In this document: piece after piece, positions 7,272 through 14,837 of the stretch
How the letters are laid out: each line of letters opens with the position of its first letter
Numbering within the stretch: position 1 is the first letter of the stretch
NCBI GenBank assembly: GCA_025362535.1
Contig: JANYGE010000103.1
Location: 1 to 15,317 of the forward strand
DNA from: Hyphomicrobiales bacterium
GTDB lineage: Bacteria > Pseudomonadota > Alphaproteobacteria > Rhizobiales > Aestuariivirgaceae
DNA: 15,317 bases
Direction of reading: 5' to 3'
Notes under the pieces: generated by a model
Databases searched by the model: none
What the model was told of the DNA's origin: nothing
What the model saw: only the letters and a program-made list of their open reading frames with translations
Program-made: the position numbers and the translations under genes

Positions 7272-8084
7272 TCAATATATATTTTTAATCATAGCTACGG
7301 TTTCGTCGCGCAAAGCAGCAATTGTCGGGCTGAGAAGTGCTATGCGGTCAAAGCTATCGGGCTGATCTTTCAATGATTTTCGCAATGCTTTGCCAAAAGT
7401 CATGCGCAATTCCGTGCCAAAATTAAATTTTGCAACACGGCTGTCATGAGCGAGTTTTGCCCGCTCGGCCAGCGGAATGCCACTGCCGCCATGCAGAACC
7501 AAGGGCAAGCGTGTTACGGCTTCAATCGCCCGCAGCGCTGTCCAATCAATGCCGTTGGTCTTCTCGGTGTTTAAATGCACATTGCCAATTGAGATGGCCA
7601 AAGCATCGACACCAGCCTCGCGATCAAATTTCGCGGCCTCCTCCGGCGAAGTCAGCGCGGAAGCCGCGCCCGTCACATAACCCACCTGCCCAACTTCGCC
7701 TTCAACTGAAACACCTGCTTTTCCAGCAAGCTCAACTACCGATCTCGTGAGTTCAATATTTTGATCAATCGATAGTCTCGAACCATCAATCATGACAGAT
7801 GTGAATCCATTATCGATGCCCTCAGCGCATTCTTGTAAACTATAGGCATGATCGATGTGGCAGACGATGGGCACGCGCGCCTGCTCAGCCAAATAGCGAA
7901 ACATTTTCCCCAAGATTGGTACTGGCATATATTTGCGAGCCCCTGGGCCGGCCTGCAGAATAATCGGAATGCCGGTTTCATCGGCGGCCTCGACAAAGGC
8001 CCGCGCGTCTTCCCAGCCGAGCACAACGAGGCCTGCGATGGCACGATCCGCTTTCAACACATCTTTGAGGTTGGCCACAGTCAT
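7272..8084 (-). CDS. Class II aldolase, probably 2-deoxy-5-ketogluconate-6-phosphate aldolase (IolJ-like)
   Basis: This is a zinc-dependent class II fructose-bisphosphate aldolase family protein of 270 residues. Visible family features are CHIDHA (75-80, catalytic Asp78 and metal His79), VMIDGS (97-102), EGEVGQVG (128-135), NVHLNTEK with metal His170, and LHGGSGIP (197-204, metal His198). With an iolB-like and an iolC-like gene immediately upstream, the likely reaction is cleavage of 6-phospho-2-deoxy-5-ketogluconate to dihydroxyacetone phosphate and malonate semialdehyde, as for IolJ. The first codon overlaps the iolB stop as ATGA. It is the last gene of the leftward operon and converges on guaD with 61 bases between. 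Tagatose- or fructose-bisphosphate aldolase activity cannot be excluded, because these subfamilies differ subtly. NVHL replaces the more common TAHG-type motif at the second metal histidine. Confidence 0.85.
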   Translation of the reverse strand: MTVANLKDVLKADRAIAGLVVLGWEDARAFVEAADETGIPIILQAGPGARKYMPVPILGKMFRYLAEQARVPIVCHIDHAYSLQECAEGIDNGFTSVMIDGSRLSIDQNIELTRSVVELAGKAGVSVEGEVGQVGYVTGAASALTSPEEAAKFDREAGVDALAISIGNVHLNTEKTNGIDWTALRAIEAVTRLPLVLHGGSGIPLAERAKLAHDSRVAKFNFGTELRMTFGKALRKSLKDQPDSFDRIALLSPTIAALRDETVAMIKNIY

Positions 8085-8923
8085 TTAAATTTGGCAATCA
8101 TATCCTTGATACCTGGAATGGTTTCCACCTGATAGGCATGGCTAGGCTGGAAATATTGCACGAGGGGCCTTTGGCTGAGCCCGCCCAAAATTGTGAAATA
8201 ATACATTTCATAGCCAGGTGCCGCCACACAGGGGTGATAACCTTGATCAAGCGTGATGGTTGAGCCATTAACCAGATGAAAGGCTTCGCCCACCTTGCCA
8301 TCTTCGCGCTGCACCAGCTGCATTCCGAATCCGTGATTGGGGCGGAAGCGAAAATTATAGGTTTCGTCATGGCGGGTTTCGAGCGGCAAACGATCAGTGT
8401 CGTGTTTGTGCGGCGGAAAGCCTGACCAACCACCAGCACCCACCGTGAAGAGTTCAGACACCAACAAGCGGCCAACCCGATCCTTATATTTCGTGCCGAT
8501 AATATGTTTTATCTTGCGATGGGTTTTAGTTTCATCGGAACCATATTGAATCTTATCAATGTCGGCTACCCGCACGGCGAAGGGCAAAAGTGTTCGCGCA
8601 AATTTTGCACCGGCCACAAAAATCTCGGCACTCTCCGAAGTGCAGGTTATCTGCACCTTCGCAGCAGTCGGCGCATAAACACCTTCCGGCTCACCGTCCC
8701 ACACATCAACCCCGCGGTTGCCGATGGCGTTAAAATTCTCGCCTTCAATGAAAATATCAAGCGTGCCCGTTGCCGGAACGATTCCGGTTTCATAACCCGG
8801 CACCTGATATTCAAAGCTTTGGCCGCGCTTCAATTTTACAATGTTGAAATAATTCAGCGGCACATGTGGATCATCGACATTGATGATCGGCTTGTTATGA
8901 TTATCAAAGGGTGGAATGTGCAT
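8081..8923 (-). CDS. iolB: 5-deoxyglucuronate isomerase (IolB)
   Basis: This is a cupin-fold isomerase of the KduI/IolB family, 280 residues, the usual length. It converts 5-deoxy-D-glucuronate to 2-deoxy-5-keto-D-gluconate in myo-inositol breakdown. The second cupin holds the metal site: GFPPHKHD with H172 and H174, RHDETYNFRF with E187, and GYHPCVAAPGYEMYYF with H230. The start overlaps the end of the kinase gene by 20 bases, with GGTGA just upstream of the ATG. The stop overlaps the aldolase start as ATGA, so the three genes are translationally coupled. KduI (pectin pathway) is the main alternative, but the PfkB kinase and aldolase neighbours and the YNFRFRP and PGYEMYY motifs favour IolB. 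Confidence 0.92.
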   Translation of the reverse strand: MHIPPFDNHNKPIINVDDPHVPLNYFNIVKLKRGQSFEYQVPGYETGIVPATGTLDIFIEGENFNAIGNRGVDVWDGEPEGVYAPTAAKVQITCTSESAEIFVAGAKFARTLLPFAVRVADIDKIQYGSDETKTHRKIKHIIGTKYKDRVGRLLVSELFTVGAGGWSGFPPHKHDTDRLPLETRHDETYNFRFRPNHGFGMQLVQREDGKVGEAFHLVNGSTITLDQGYHPCVAAPGYEMYYFTILGGLSQRPLVQYFQPSHAYQVETIPGIKDMIAKFK

Positions 8924-9845
8924 GGGTCACCATAAAATTTGAAAGTTCATCTTGTGTGGGCATGGCAGGCGCACAGCCAACGCGGGTGACCACAATGGCT
9001 GCCGCTGCTGAGCCACGGCGCACTGAGGTTTTTAAATCCATGCCAGCGCTCAGGCTTGTAACGAAAGCTGCCATGAATGAATCTCCTGCACCCGTAGGCT
9101 TCAACGCTTGCACCTTAAAAATTCCAGTTTCAAAAAATTCGTTCTTTGAAAAAGTAACGGAACCTTTCTCTCCCATTTTGTATATGACAATTTCAGCTTC
9201 GAGAGATTTTGCCAAATCCAAGCCGCCGCCCATCACAGCAAACTCGTCATCATTGCCAATCACAATGGTGCTGTGTTGGGCTGCACGCAAACAGGTTTCG
9301 CGGGCATCTTCTGGACTTATCCAAGAATAAGGGCGGTAATCTACATCAAGAATAATTTGCAATCCCGCTTTGCTCGCAAGTTCGATAGCCTTGAACGTGG
9401 CCTCGCGTGAAGGTTCAACCGCAAGAGCCGTGCCCGTTACAATCAGTGTATTATAATCCGTGTACGGAATTTTTTTAATGTGTGCAGCCGTCAATTGAAA
9501 ATCAGCTGCGCCATTGCGGTAAATGACGGATTGGCAATTTTCACTTCTGGTCTCAACAACCGCCAAAGAATTACGCACCTCGCCAGCCAAAGCCAGAACA
9601 TGCTGGGTGCCCACACCATATTTCTGCAGTTGATTGATGGTGTAGCGGCCCACCGCATCGTCAGAAACAACCGTGATTAAATCTGCGTGGCCACCTAAGC
9701 GCACGATGCCTGCTGCAATATTGGCAGCCGACCCCCCCAATGCGGCTGAGAACATCAGGGCATCTTCGGTGCGGGTTCCGGGCGGGTCGGCATAGAGGTC
9801 CAGCCCTGCGCGGCCTAAAACCAGAAATTTGTGTTGTTTGTTCAT
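8904..9845 (-). CDS. iolC: PfkB-family kinase, probably 5-dehydro-2-deoxygluconokinase (IolC)
   Basis: This kinase is 313 residues, ribokinase/PfkB fold. It is expected to phosphorylate 2-deoxy-5-ketogluconate to its 6-phosphate. Motifs: LGRAGLDLYA at the N-terminus (9-19), LGGSAANIAAG (36-46, first PfkB signature), LDVDYRPYSW (166-175) and LKPTGAGDSFMAAF (248-261, second signature with GAGD anion hole and catalytic Asp255). LDVDYRP and GRAGLDLY fit IolC better than fructokinase or KdgK. I use the ATG at 9845 rather than the GTG at 9854, because a GGGA site just upstream serves the ATG. There is no C-terminal DUF2090 aldolase-like domain, which many proteobacterial IolC proteins carry, so the separate aldolase gene is needed. 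It is the first gene of the leftward operon, facing the divergent dehydrogenase gene. Confidence 0.88.
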   Translation of the reverse strand: MNKQHKFLVLGRAGLDLYADPPGTRTEDALMFSAALGGSAANIAAGIVRLGGHADLITVVSDDAVGRYTINQLQKYGVGTQHVLALAGEVRNSLAVVETRSENCQSVIYRNGAADFQLTAAHIKKIPYTDYNTLIVTGTALAVEPSREATFKAIELASKAGLQIILDVDYRPYSWISPEDARETCLRAAQHSTIVIGNDDEFAVMGGGLDLAKSLEAEIVIYKMGEKGSVTFSKNEFFETGIFKVQALKPTGAGDSFMAAFVTSLSAGMDLKTSVRRGSAAAAIVVTRVGCAPAMPTQDELSNFMVTHAHSTL

Positions 9846-9917
9846 GTTTCCCACTGTTCTTATTTGCCGAACTTAGTTACGGTTGCGGCGAAGTGCAATT
9901 GGATTGATCGTTGGTCT
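9846..9917. promoter_or_regulatory. Divergent control region between iolC and dehydrogenase gene
   Basis: These 72 bases separate two start codons facing away from each other and must hold, or overlap, the promoters for both operons. A short dyad TTGC-N8-GCAA lies at 9883-9898, and CAAT-TGG-ATTG overlaps its right side. Either could be an operator for an inositol-type repressor (LacI, DeoR or RpiR families are known in iol control), but I cannot match a known site. No convincing sigma-70 hexamer pair is visible. The only candidates score about three of six at each box. Confidence 0.35.
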
Positions 9918-11033
9918 ATGGCAAAAATCGGAATTGGAATTGTCGGTGGTGGCTATATGGGCAAGGCTCATGCTGTTGCTATAAATGCCGTGGCGGCAGT
10001 TTTTAACACAGCGCTTCGACCAAGCTTGGAGACGATATGCACCACCACGGAAAAAGGTGCGGCAGCAAAAGCCTATCAATTTGGCTTTGCGCGCTCCACC
10101 GCTGATTGGCGTGTGCTGGTGAATGACCCGAAAGTTGAAGCTGTGGTGATTGCGTCCCCGCAAAACACACACCGCGAAATTGCTGTGGCGGCTTTTGCAC
10201 TTGGCAAGCATGTGTTCTGCGAAAAGCCCCTCGGCATGGACTTGGCTGAAAGCCGCATCATGCTGGCCGCCGCTGAAAAAAGTGGGGCTGTTCACATGAC
10301 GGGGTTTAATTACATTCGCACCCCCGCCTCGCAAATGGCGCGGGACATAATTCACTCCGGCGAGATTGGTTGCATCACATCGTTTCGCGGTGAGCACACT
10401 GAAGATTTTTTGGCAAACCCTGAGGAGCCTTTTAATTGGCGCTGCGAATCACGCGCCTCCGGCAATATGGGTGATCTCTCGCCCCACATCATCAATGCCG
10501 CATTTGCTTTAATGGGGCCGATTGATAGCGTGATGGCCGATATTGAAACAGTTCACAAGTTCCGCCCCTCGCCGGATGGACCGAAGCTTGTGACCAATGA
10601 TGATCAAGCCCAAATTTTATGTCGCTTTGAATCTGGCGTTATGGGTTCGCTGTTCATCAGCCGCGTGGCCACAGGGCGCAAGATGGGTTACATTTATGAA
10701 GTGTTCGGCACCAAGGGCGCATTGCGCTTTGATGGCGAAGACCAAAATGCCCTGTGGCTTTATAAGGGTGATGCCAAAGCGGATCGTCAGGGTTTCACAA
10801 AGATTTTAACCGGGCCATTGCATAAGGATTATGAACCCTTCTGTTTGGGGCCTGGCCACGGCACAGGCTATCAAGATCAAATTACTATCGAAGCGAAGGA
10901 TTTTCTAAATGCTATTTTTGATAGAAAATCACGGTGGCCAACATTTGAAGATGGATTGTTGGTCAATCAAGTGATTGAAGCAGCATTCACCTCGCATAAT
11001 TTGCGGCGCTGGGTGGATGTGAAGTCGATTTAG
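9918..11033 (+). CDS. Gfo/Idh/MocA-family oxidoreductase (first)
   Basis: This is an NAD(P)-dependent dehydrogenase of 371 residues, Gfo/Idh/MocA family. The N-terminal Rossmann fold has GIVGGGYMGKAH (7-18). The family catalytic Lys is in CEKPLG (K103), followed by GFNYIRTPA and the second catalytic motif GDLSPHIINAA (185-195, H190). The C-terminal alpha/beta domain is complete. The sequence does not tell me the substrate. Its divergent position opposite iolC-iolB-aldolase suggests a cyclitol (myo- or scyllo-inositol) or a derived sugar, and the end motif GPGHGTGYQDQITIEAKDF belongs to sugar dehydrogenases of this family. ATG 9918 is chosen since the Rossmann strand begins there; the longer frame from 9831 would run across the divergent region into iolC. 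It is followed after 15 bases by a second family member. Confidence 0.88.
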   Translation: MAKIGIGIVGGGYMGKAHAVAINAVAAVFNTALRPSLETICTTTEKGAAAKAYQFGFARSTADWRVLVNDPKVEAVVIASPQNTHREIAVAAFALGKHVFCEKPLGMDLAESRIMLAAAEKSGAVHMTGFNYIRTPASQMARDIIHSGEIGCITSFRGEHTEDFLANPEEPFNWRCESRASGNMGDLSPHIINAAFALMGPIDSVMADIETVHKFRPSPDGPKLVTNDDQAQILCRFESGVMGSLFISRVATGRKMGYIYEVFGTKGALRFDGEDQNALWLYKGDAKADRQGFTKILTGPLHKDYEPFCLGPGHGTGYQDQITIEAKDFLNAIFDRKSRWPTFEDGLLVNQVIEAAFTSHNLRRWVDVKSI

Positions 11034-11048
11034 AAACGGGAATTGAAG

Positions 11049-12206
11049 ATGACGAAATTAAACTGGGGCATGATTGGTGGTGGCGAAGGCAGCCAGATTG
11101 GCCCCGCGCACAGAATTAGCGCTGCGATGGATGGGCTTTACACCATGACCGCAGGTGCGCTTGATGCAAACCCAGAGAAAGGCCGCAATTTTGCGCAGAG
11201 CTTGGGCATTGCAAAAGATCGTGCTTATGGCGATTGGAAAGAGATGTTGGCCGGAGAACGTGATCGCAAAGACCGCGTTGATCTGGTCACCGTGGCCACA
11301 CCAAATTCCACGCATTATGAAATCACCAAAGCGTTTCTGGAAGCGGGCATTAATGTGCTCTGCGAAAAGCCAATGACTGTGACGGTTGAGCAAGCCGAGG
11401 ATATTGTCGCCACGGCAAAACGCACAGGCTCAATCTGCGCTGTCAACTATGGCTATACAGGTTATGCCTTGGTGCGCCACATGCGGGCGATGGTGGCGCG
11501 CGGCGACCTTGGTAAAATCCGTTTGATCAAGGCTGAATTCGCGCATGGCTTTCATGCTGATGAAGCCGATGCCGATAATCCGCGGGTGCGTTGGCGCTAT
11601 GACCCCGCCCTTGCCGGAGTCTCAGCGCAATTTGCCGATTGCGGTATTCACGCGTTACATATGGCGAGTTTTGTCTCTGGCCAAGATGCCAAAGAATTAT
11701 CAGCGCATTTTGAATCATGCTTGAAAAGCCGCACGCTTGAAGATGATGCCATGGTGAATTTCAAAATGGATGGTGGTGCCACGTTGCGGCTGTGGACCAG
11801 TTCCATTGCCGTGGGCTCCATGCATGGTTTGAATATTCGGGTGTTCGGAGAGAAAGGCGGGCTTCGCTGGGCCCAGCAATGGCCGGATCAATTATTTTAC
11901 ACGCCCCTCAATCAACCGACCATAACATTGGAACGCGGCGGACCCAATCTTTCTCCGGAAGCCGACCGTGCTTCGCGCATCGCTATTGGTCATGCCGAAG
12001 GCATGCCGCTGGCATTTGCCAATATCTATGTTGATCTTGCTGAGGCCATTGTGGCAAAACACCAGGGCCGCCACATTCATCCGTTGGCTGATCATTATCC
12101 AACAGCAATAGATGGTCTGCGCTCGATTGCGGCCATTCAAGCCGCGGTTGATTCAAACAAGGCTGGCGGCCAATGGGTTGATGCACGGCCGCCTTCATTG
12201 AGATGA
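11049..12206 (+). CDS. Gfo/Idh/MocA-family oxidoreductase (second)
   Basis: This second, clearly different dehydrogenase of the same family has 385 residues. Its Rossmann motif is MIGGGEGSQIGPAHRIS (8-24), longer than the GGGYMG type of its neighbour and seen in a subgroup of sugar and cyclitol dehydrogenases. Catalytic Lys is in CEKPMT (K107), and the second motif is ADCGIHALHM (196-205, H201 and H204). ATG 11049 is preferred to the TTG at 11043 because GGGA (11038-11041) lies seven bases upstream. It lies 15 bases after the first dehydrogenase gene and only four bases before glcD, so all five genes are probably one transcript. It may act on a different stereoisomer or oxidation state of the same polyol. 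The substrate is unknown and I give no symbol. Confidence 0.87.
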   Translation: MTKLNWGMIGGGEGSQIGPAHRISAAMDGLYTMTAGALDANPEKGRNFAQSLGIAKDRAYGDWKEMLAGERDRKDRVDLVTVATPNSTHYEITKAFLEAGINVLCEKPMTVTVEQAEDIVATAKRTGSICAVNYGYTGYALVRHMRAMVARGDLGKIRLIKAEFAHGFHADEADADNPRVRWRYDPALAGVSAQFADCGIHALHMASFVSGQDAKELSAHFESCLKSRTLEDDAMVNFKMDGGATLRLWTSSIAVGSMHGLNIRVFGEKGGLRWAQQWPDQLFYTPLNQPTITLERGGPNLSPEADRASRIAIGHAEGMPLAFANIYVDLAEAIVAKHQGRHIHPLADHYPTAIDGLRSIAAIQAAVDSNKAGGQWVDARPPSLR

Positions 12207-12210
12207 TACT

Positions 12211-13701
12211 ATGTTGATGATGCCAAAACCCGATCAATCGGTGCTTGCCAGACGCAGCGAGATTGCTGCTGCTTTGCGCGGCATCGTTGCGGGAGAAGGT
12301 GTGATTGATACGGCCACTCAAATGCGGGTTTATGAATCGGATGGCTTAACCGCCTATAAGCAATTGCCGATGCTCGTGGTCTTGCCGGAAACCACCGCGC
12401 AGGTTTCACAGATTTTAAAGTATGCCAATGCGAATGGCATTAAAATTGTGCCGCGTGGCGCTGGCACCTCTCTCTCAGGCGGCGCACTGCCGTTGGAAGA
12501 TGGCATTTTGCTTGGGTTGGCGAAGTTCAATCGCATTCTCGATATTGATTTCGAAAATCGCTGCGTTGTGGTGCAACCGGGTGTGACGAATTTGGGAATC
12601 ACCAAAGCTGTTGAACAGAAGGGCTTTTATTATGCGCCTGACCCATCTTCACAAATTGCCTGCACCATTGGTGGTAATGTAGCGGAAAATTCTGGTGGCG
12701 TGCATTGTTTGAAATATGGCCTCACCGCCAATAATGTTCTGGGCATCGAGATGGTGTTGATCACTGGTGAAATTATTCGCCTTGGCGGAAAACATCTCGA
12801 CAGTGAAGGCTATGATCTGCTGGGTTTGATGACGGGCTCTGAGGGTTTGCTTGGCGTAGTCACCGAAGTTACGGTGCGGATTTTGCAAAAACCTGAAACC
12901 GCGCGCGCTGTGCTGGTGGGGTTTCCCTCCAGCGAAGATGCCGGGCAATGCGTGGCTGATATAATTTCAGCAGGCATTATTCCAGGCGGCATGGAGATGA
13001 TGGATAGGCCTGCCATTCATGCAGTGGAAGAATTTGTTCATGCAGATTATCCTTTGAATGTTGAGGCGCTTCTCATTGTTGAACTTGATGGCCCGCAGAT
13101 TGAGGTCGATTCCTTGATCGAGCGCGTCTCGTCAATTGCGCAGAAAAATAAATCAAAGACCTTGCGGGTTTCCAATTCGGAAGCCGAACGCATTTTATTT
13201 TGGGCCGGGCGCAAAGCTGCTTTTCCAGCGGTAGGGCGCATTTCGCCTGATTATATGTGCATGGATGGAACGATCCCGCGCAAGAAATTACCCGAGGTTT
13301 TGGCGGGCATGGCTAGGCTTTCACAGAAATATGATCTGCGCGTAGCCAATGTGTTCCATGCGGGCGATGGCAATTTGCATCCGCTCATATTGTTTGATGC
13401 AAACGAAGAGGGACAATTGGACCGGGCAGAAAAATTTGGCGCCGATATTTTACGGCTCTGCGTGAAAGTGGGCGGCGTGCTCACAGGTGAACATGGGGTT
13501 GGAGTTGAGAAGCGCGATTTGATGCCTGAAATGTTTTCGCAAATTGATTTAGACCAACAGTTGCGTTTGAAATGTGCCTTTGATGGGCAGGGGCTTTTGA
13601 ACCCCGGCAAAGTTTTTCCAACATTGCATTCATGTGCGGAGATGGGCCGCATGCATGTGCGGGGTGGAAAATTGGCCCATCCAGAAATTCCGCGTTTCTG
13701 A
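12211..13701 (+). CDS. glcD: Glycolate oxidase FAD-linked subunit GlcD
   Basis: This is the catalytic flavoprotein of the three-subunit glycolate oxidase, which oxidises glycolate to glyoxylate at the inner membrane. It is 496 residues, the usual length. The FAD-binding (PCMH) domain has PRGAGTSLSGGALP (81-94), VVQPGVTNLGI (120-130), YAPDPSSQ (141-148) and GGNVAENSGG (154-163). The C-terminal FAD-oxidase domain has VFHAGDGNLHP (381-391) and TGEHGVGVEK (425-434). ATG 12211 gives the longest form; ATGs at 12217 and 12220 are possible, and no clear ribosome site separates them. The TGA shares one base with the glcE start. D-lactate or other 2-hydroxyacid oxidases are relatives, but the D-E-F arrangement supports glycolate oxidase. 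Confidence 0.94.
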   Translation: MLMMPKPDQSVLARRSEIAAALRGIVAGEGVIDTATQMRVYESDGLTAYKQLPMLVVLPETTAQVSQILKYANANGIKIVPRGAGTSLSGGALPLEDGILLGLAKFNRILDIDFENRCVVVQPGVTNLGITKAVEQKGFYYAPDPSSQIACTIGGNVAENSGGVHCLKYGLTANNVLGIEMVLITGEIIRLGGKHLDSEGYDLLGLMTGSEGLLGVVTEVTVRILQKPETARAVLVGFPSSEDAGQCVADIISAGIIPGGMEMMDRPAIHAVEEFVHADYPLNVEALLIVELDGPQIEVDSLIERVSSIAQKNKSKTLRVSNSEAERILFWAGRKAAFPAVGRISPDYMCMDGTIPRKKLPEVLAGMARLSQKYDLRVANVFHAGDGNLHPLILFDANEEGQLDRAEKFGADILRLCVKVGGVLTGEHGVGVEKRDLMPEMFSQIDLDQQLRLKCAFDGQGLLNPGKVFPTLHSCAEMGRMHVRGGKLAHPEIPRF

Positions 13702-14837
13702 TGAACCATAAGCCAACAACAGAGATTGAATTGGCGCAGTTGGTTGCTGAAGCAAGCCAGCCCTTTGAAATTATCGGAACTGGCACAAAGCGCGGGCTTG
13801 GTCGACCTCTGCATGATTTAGAAATATTGGACCTCGCAAAATTTTCAGTGATCAATGCCTATGAACCCGAGGAATTGATTTTAGACGTGGGTGCGGGTGC
13901 CAAGCTTTCTGCTATTGAGAAATTGATTTCGGCTCAGGGGCAATATCTGGCTTTCGAACCACCGGATTATTCCAGACTTTTGGGATCAAAGCACAGTGGC
14001 ACCATGGGTGGCCTGCTCGCCTGCAATCTTTCTGGCCCGCGCCGGATTAAAATGGGAGCCGCACGTGATCATGTTTTGGGGTTAAATGCCGTCTCAGGGC
14101 GTGGTGAAATCTTTAAAGCGGGGGCGCGGGTTGTCAAAAACGTCACGGGCTATGATGTGCCGAAGCTGATGGCGGGGTCTTATGGAACGCTCACTGCGTT
14201 TACCTCCGTCATCTTCAAAGTGTTGCCAAGACCAGAAACCGAAGAAACACTGATGGTCGTGGGATTGGATGATCACGCCGCCGTTTCAGAAATGAGCCTG
14301 GCAATGCAGTCTTCTGCCGAAGTTTCAGGCGCTGCCCATATTCCAAATCTTGGAACCTTTCTTAGATTGGAAGGCATCGCCCCTTCGGTCACTTATCGGC
14401 GCGATACGCTGGTTCGCTTGCTCGGTGGAAAAATTGACATTCTTAAAAACAGAGATTCGCAAATACAGTGGAAAAATATCCGCGATGTGATGCCACTTGC
14501 CGATGGACCTGAGCGCATGGTGTGGAAAATCTCGGTGACACCTGCAATGGCACCCGCAGTCATTGCCAAATTGAAATCGCAGTTTGAATTCCGCTATTAT
14601 TTTGATTGGGCGGGGGGCTTGATTTGGTTGGATGTTGCAACAGAAGAATCCACCCGTATTCGGGCAGCGATTGGCTCCGGCCATGCAACATTGATGCGCG
14701 CACCAGATCAGATGCGCTCAACGCTTGATATATTTCAGCCGCAAGAAGCCGCACTTGCCGCACTTTCAGCGCGGGTGAAAACTTCATTTGATCCCCGCGC
14801 TCTCTTCAATCCCGGCCGCATGTATAAGGGTGTTTGA
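13701..14837 (+). CDS. glcE: Glycolate oxidase FAD-binding subunit GlcE
   Basis: This is the second flavoprotein-like subunit of glycolate oxidase, 378 residues. It resembles the N-terminal FAD domain of GlcD but is shorter. Motifs are IIGTGTKRGLGRP (24-36), LDVGAGAKLS (61-70), GTMGGLLACNLSGPRR (100-115) and VVKNVTGYDVPKLMAGSYGTL (about 144-164), the last strongly characteristic of GlcE. The ATG at 13701 overlaps the glcD TGA by one base (TGATG). A longer frame beginning at 13632 lies within glcD and is not used. Its TGA likewise overlaps the glcF ATG by one base. The subunit is needed for activity of the complex in known systems; its exact catalytic role is unclear. Confidence 0.94.
   Translation: MNHKPTTEIELAQLVAEASQPFEIIGTGTKRGLGRPLHDLEILDLAKFSVINAYEPEELILDVGAGAKLSAIEKLISAQGQYLAFEPPDYSRLLGSKHSGTMGGLLACNLSGPRRIKMGAARDHVLGLNAVSGRGEIFKAGARVVKNVTGYDVPKLMAGSYGTLTAFTSVIFKVLPRPETEETLMVVGLDDHAAVSEMSLAMQSSAEVSGAAHIPNLGTFLRLEGIAPSVTYRRDTLVRLLGGKIDILKNRDSQIQWKNIRDVMPLADGPERMVWKISVTPAMAPAVIAKLKSQFEFRYYFDWAGGLIWLDVATEESTRIRAAIGSGHATLMRAPDQMRSTLDIFQPQEAALAALSARVKTSFDPRALFNPGRMYKGV

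Noticed and set aside
7255..7286. Hairpin ACAATA/TATTGT followed by a short T-run as a rho-independent terminator
   Set aside because: The stem is six pairs and nearly all A/T, it overlaps the aldolase stop, and the T-run begins nine bases past the stem. It is noted only as a weak possibility.
9846..9917. Sigma-70 promoter for iolC (TTGCAC and TAAGTT on the - strand, 17-base spacing)
   Set aside because: Each box matches only about three of six consensus bases, so it is not distinguishable from chance.
9831..9917. N-terminal extension of the first dehydrogenase from 9831
   Set aside because: It would overlap the start of iolC on the other strand and use the whole divergent gap. The Rossmann fold begins right after the ATG at 9918.
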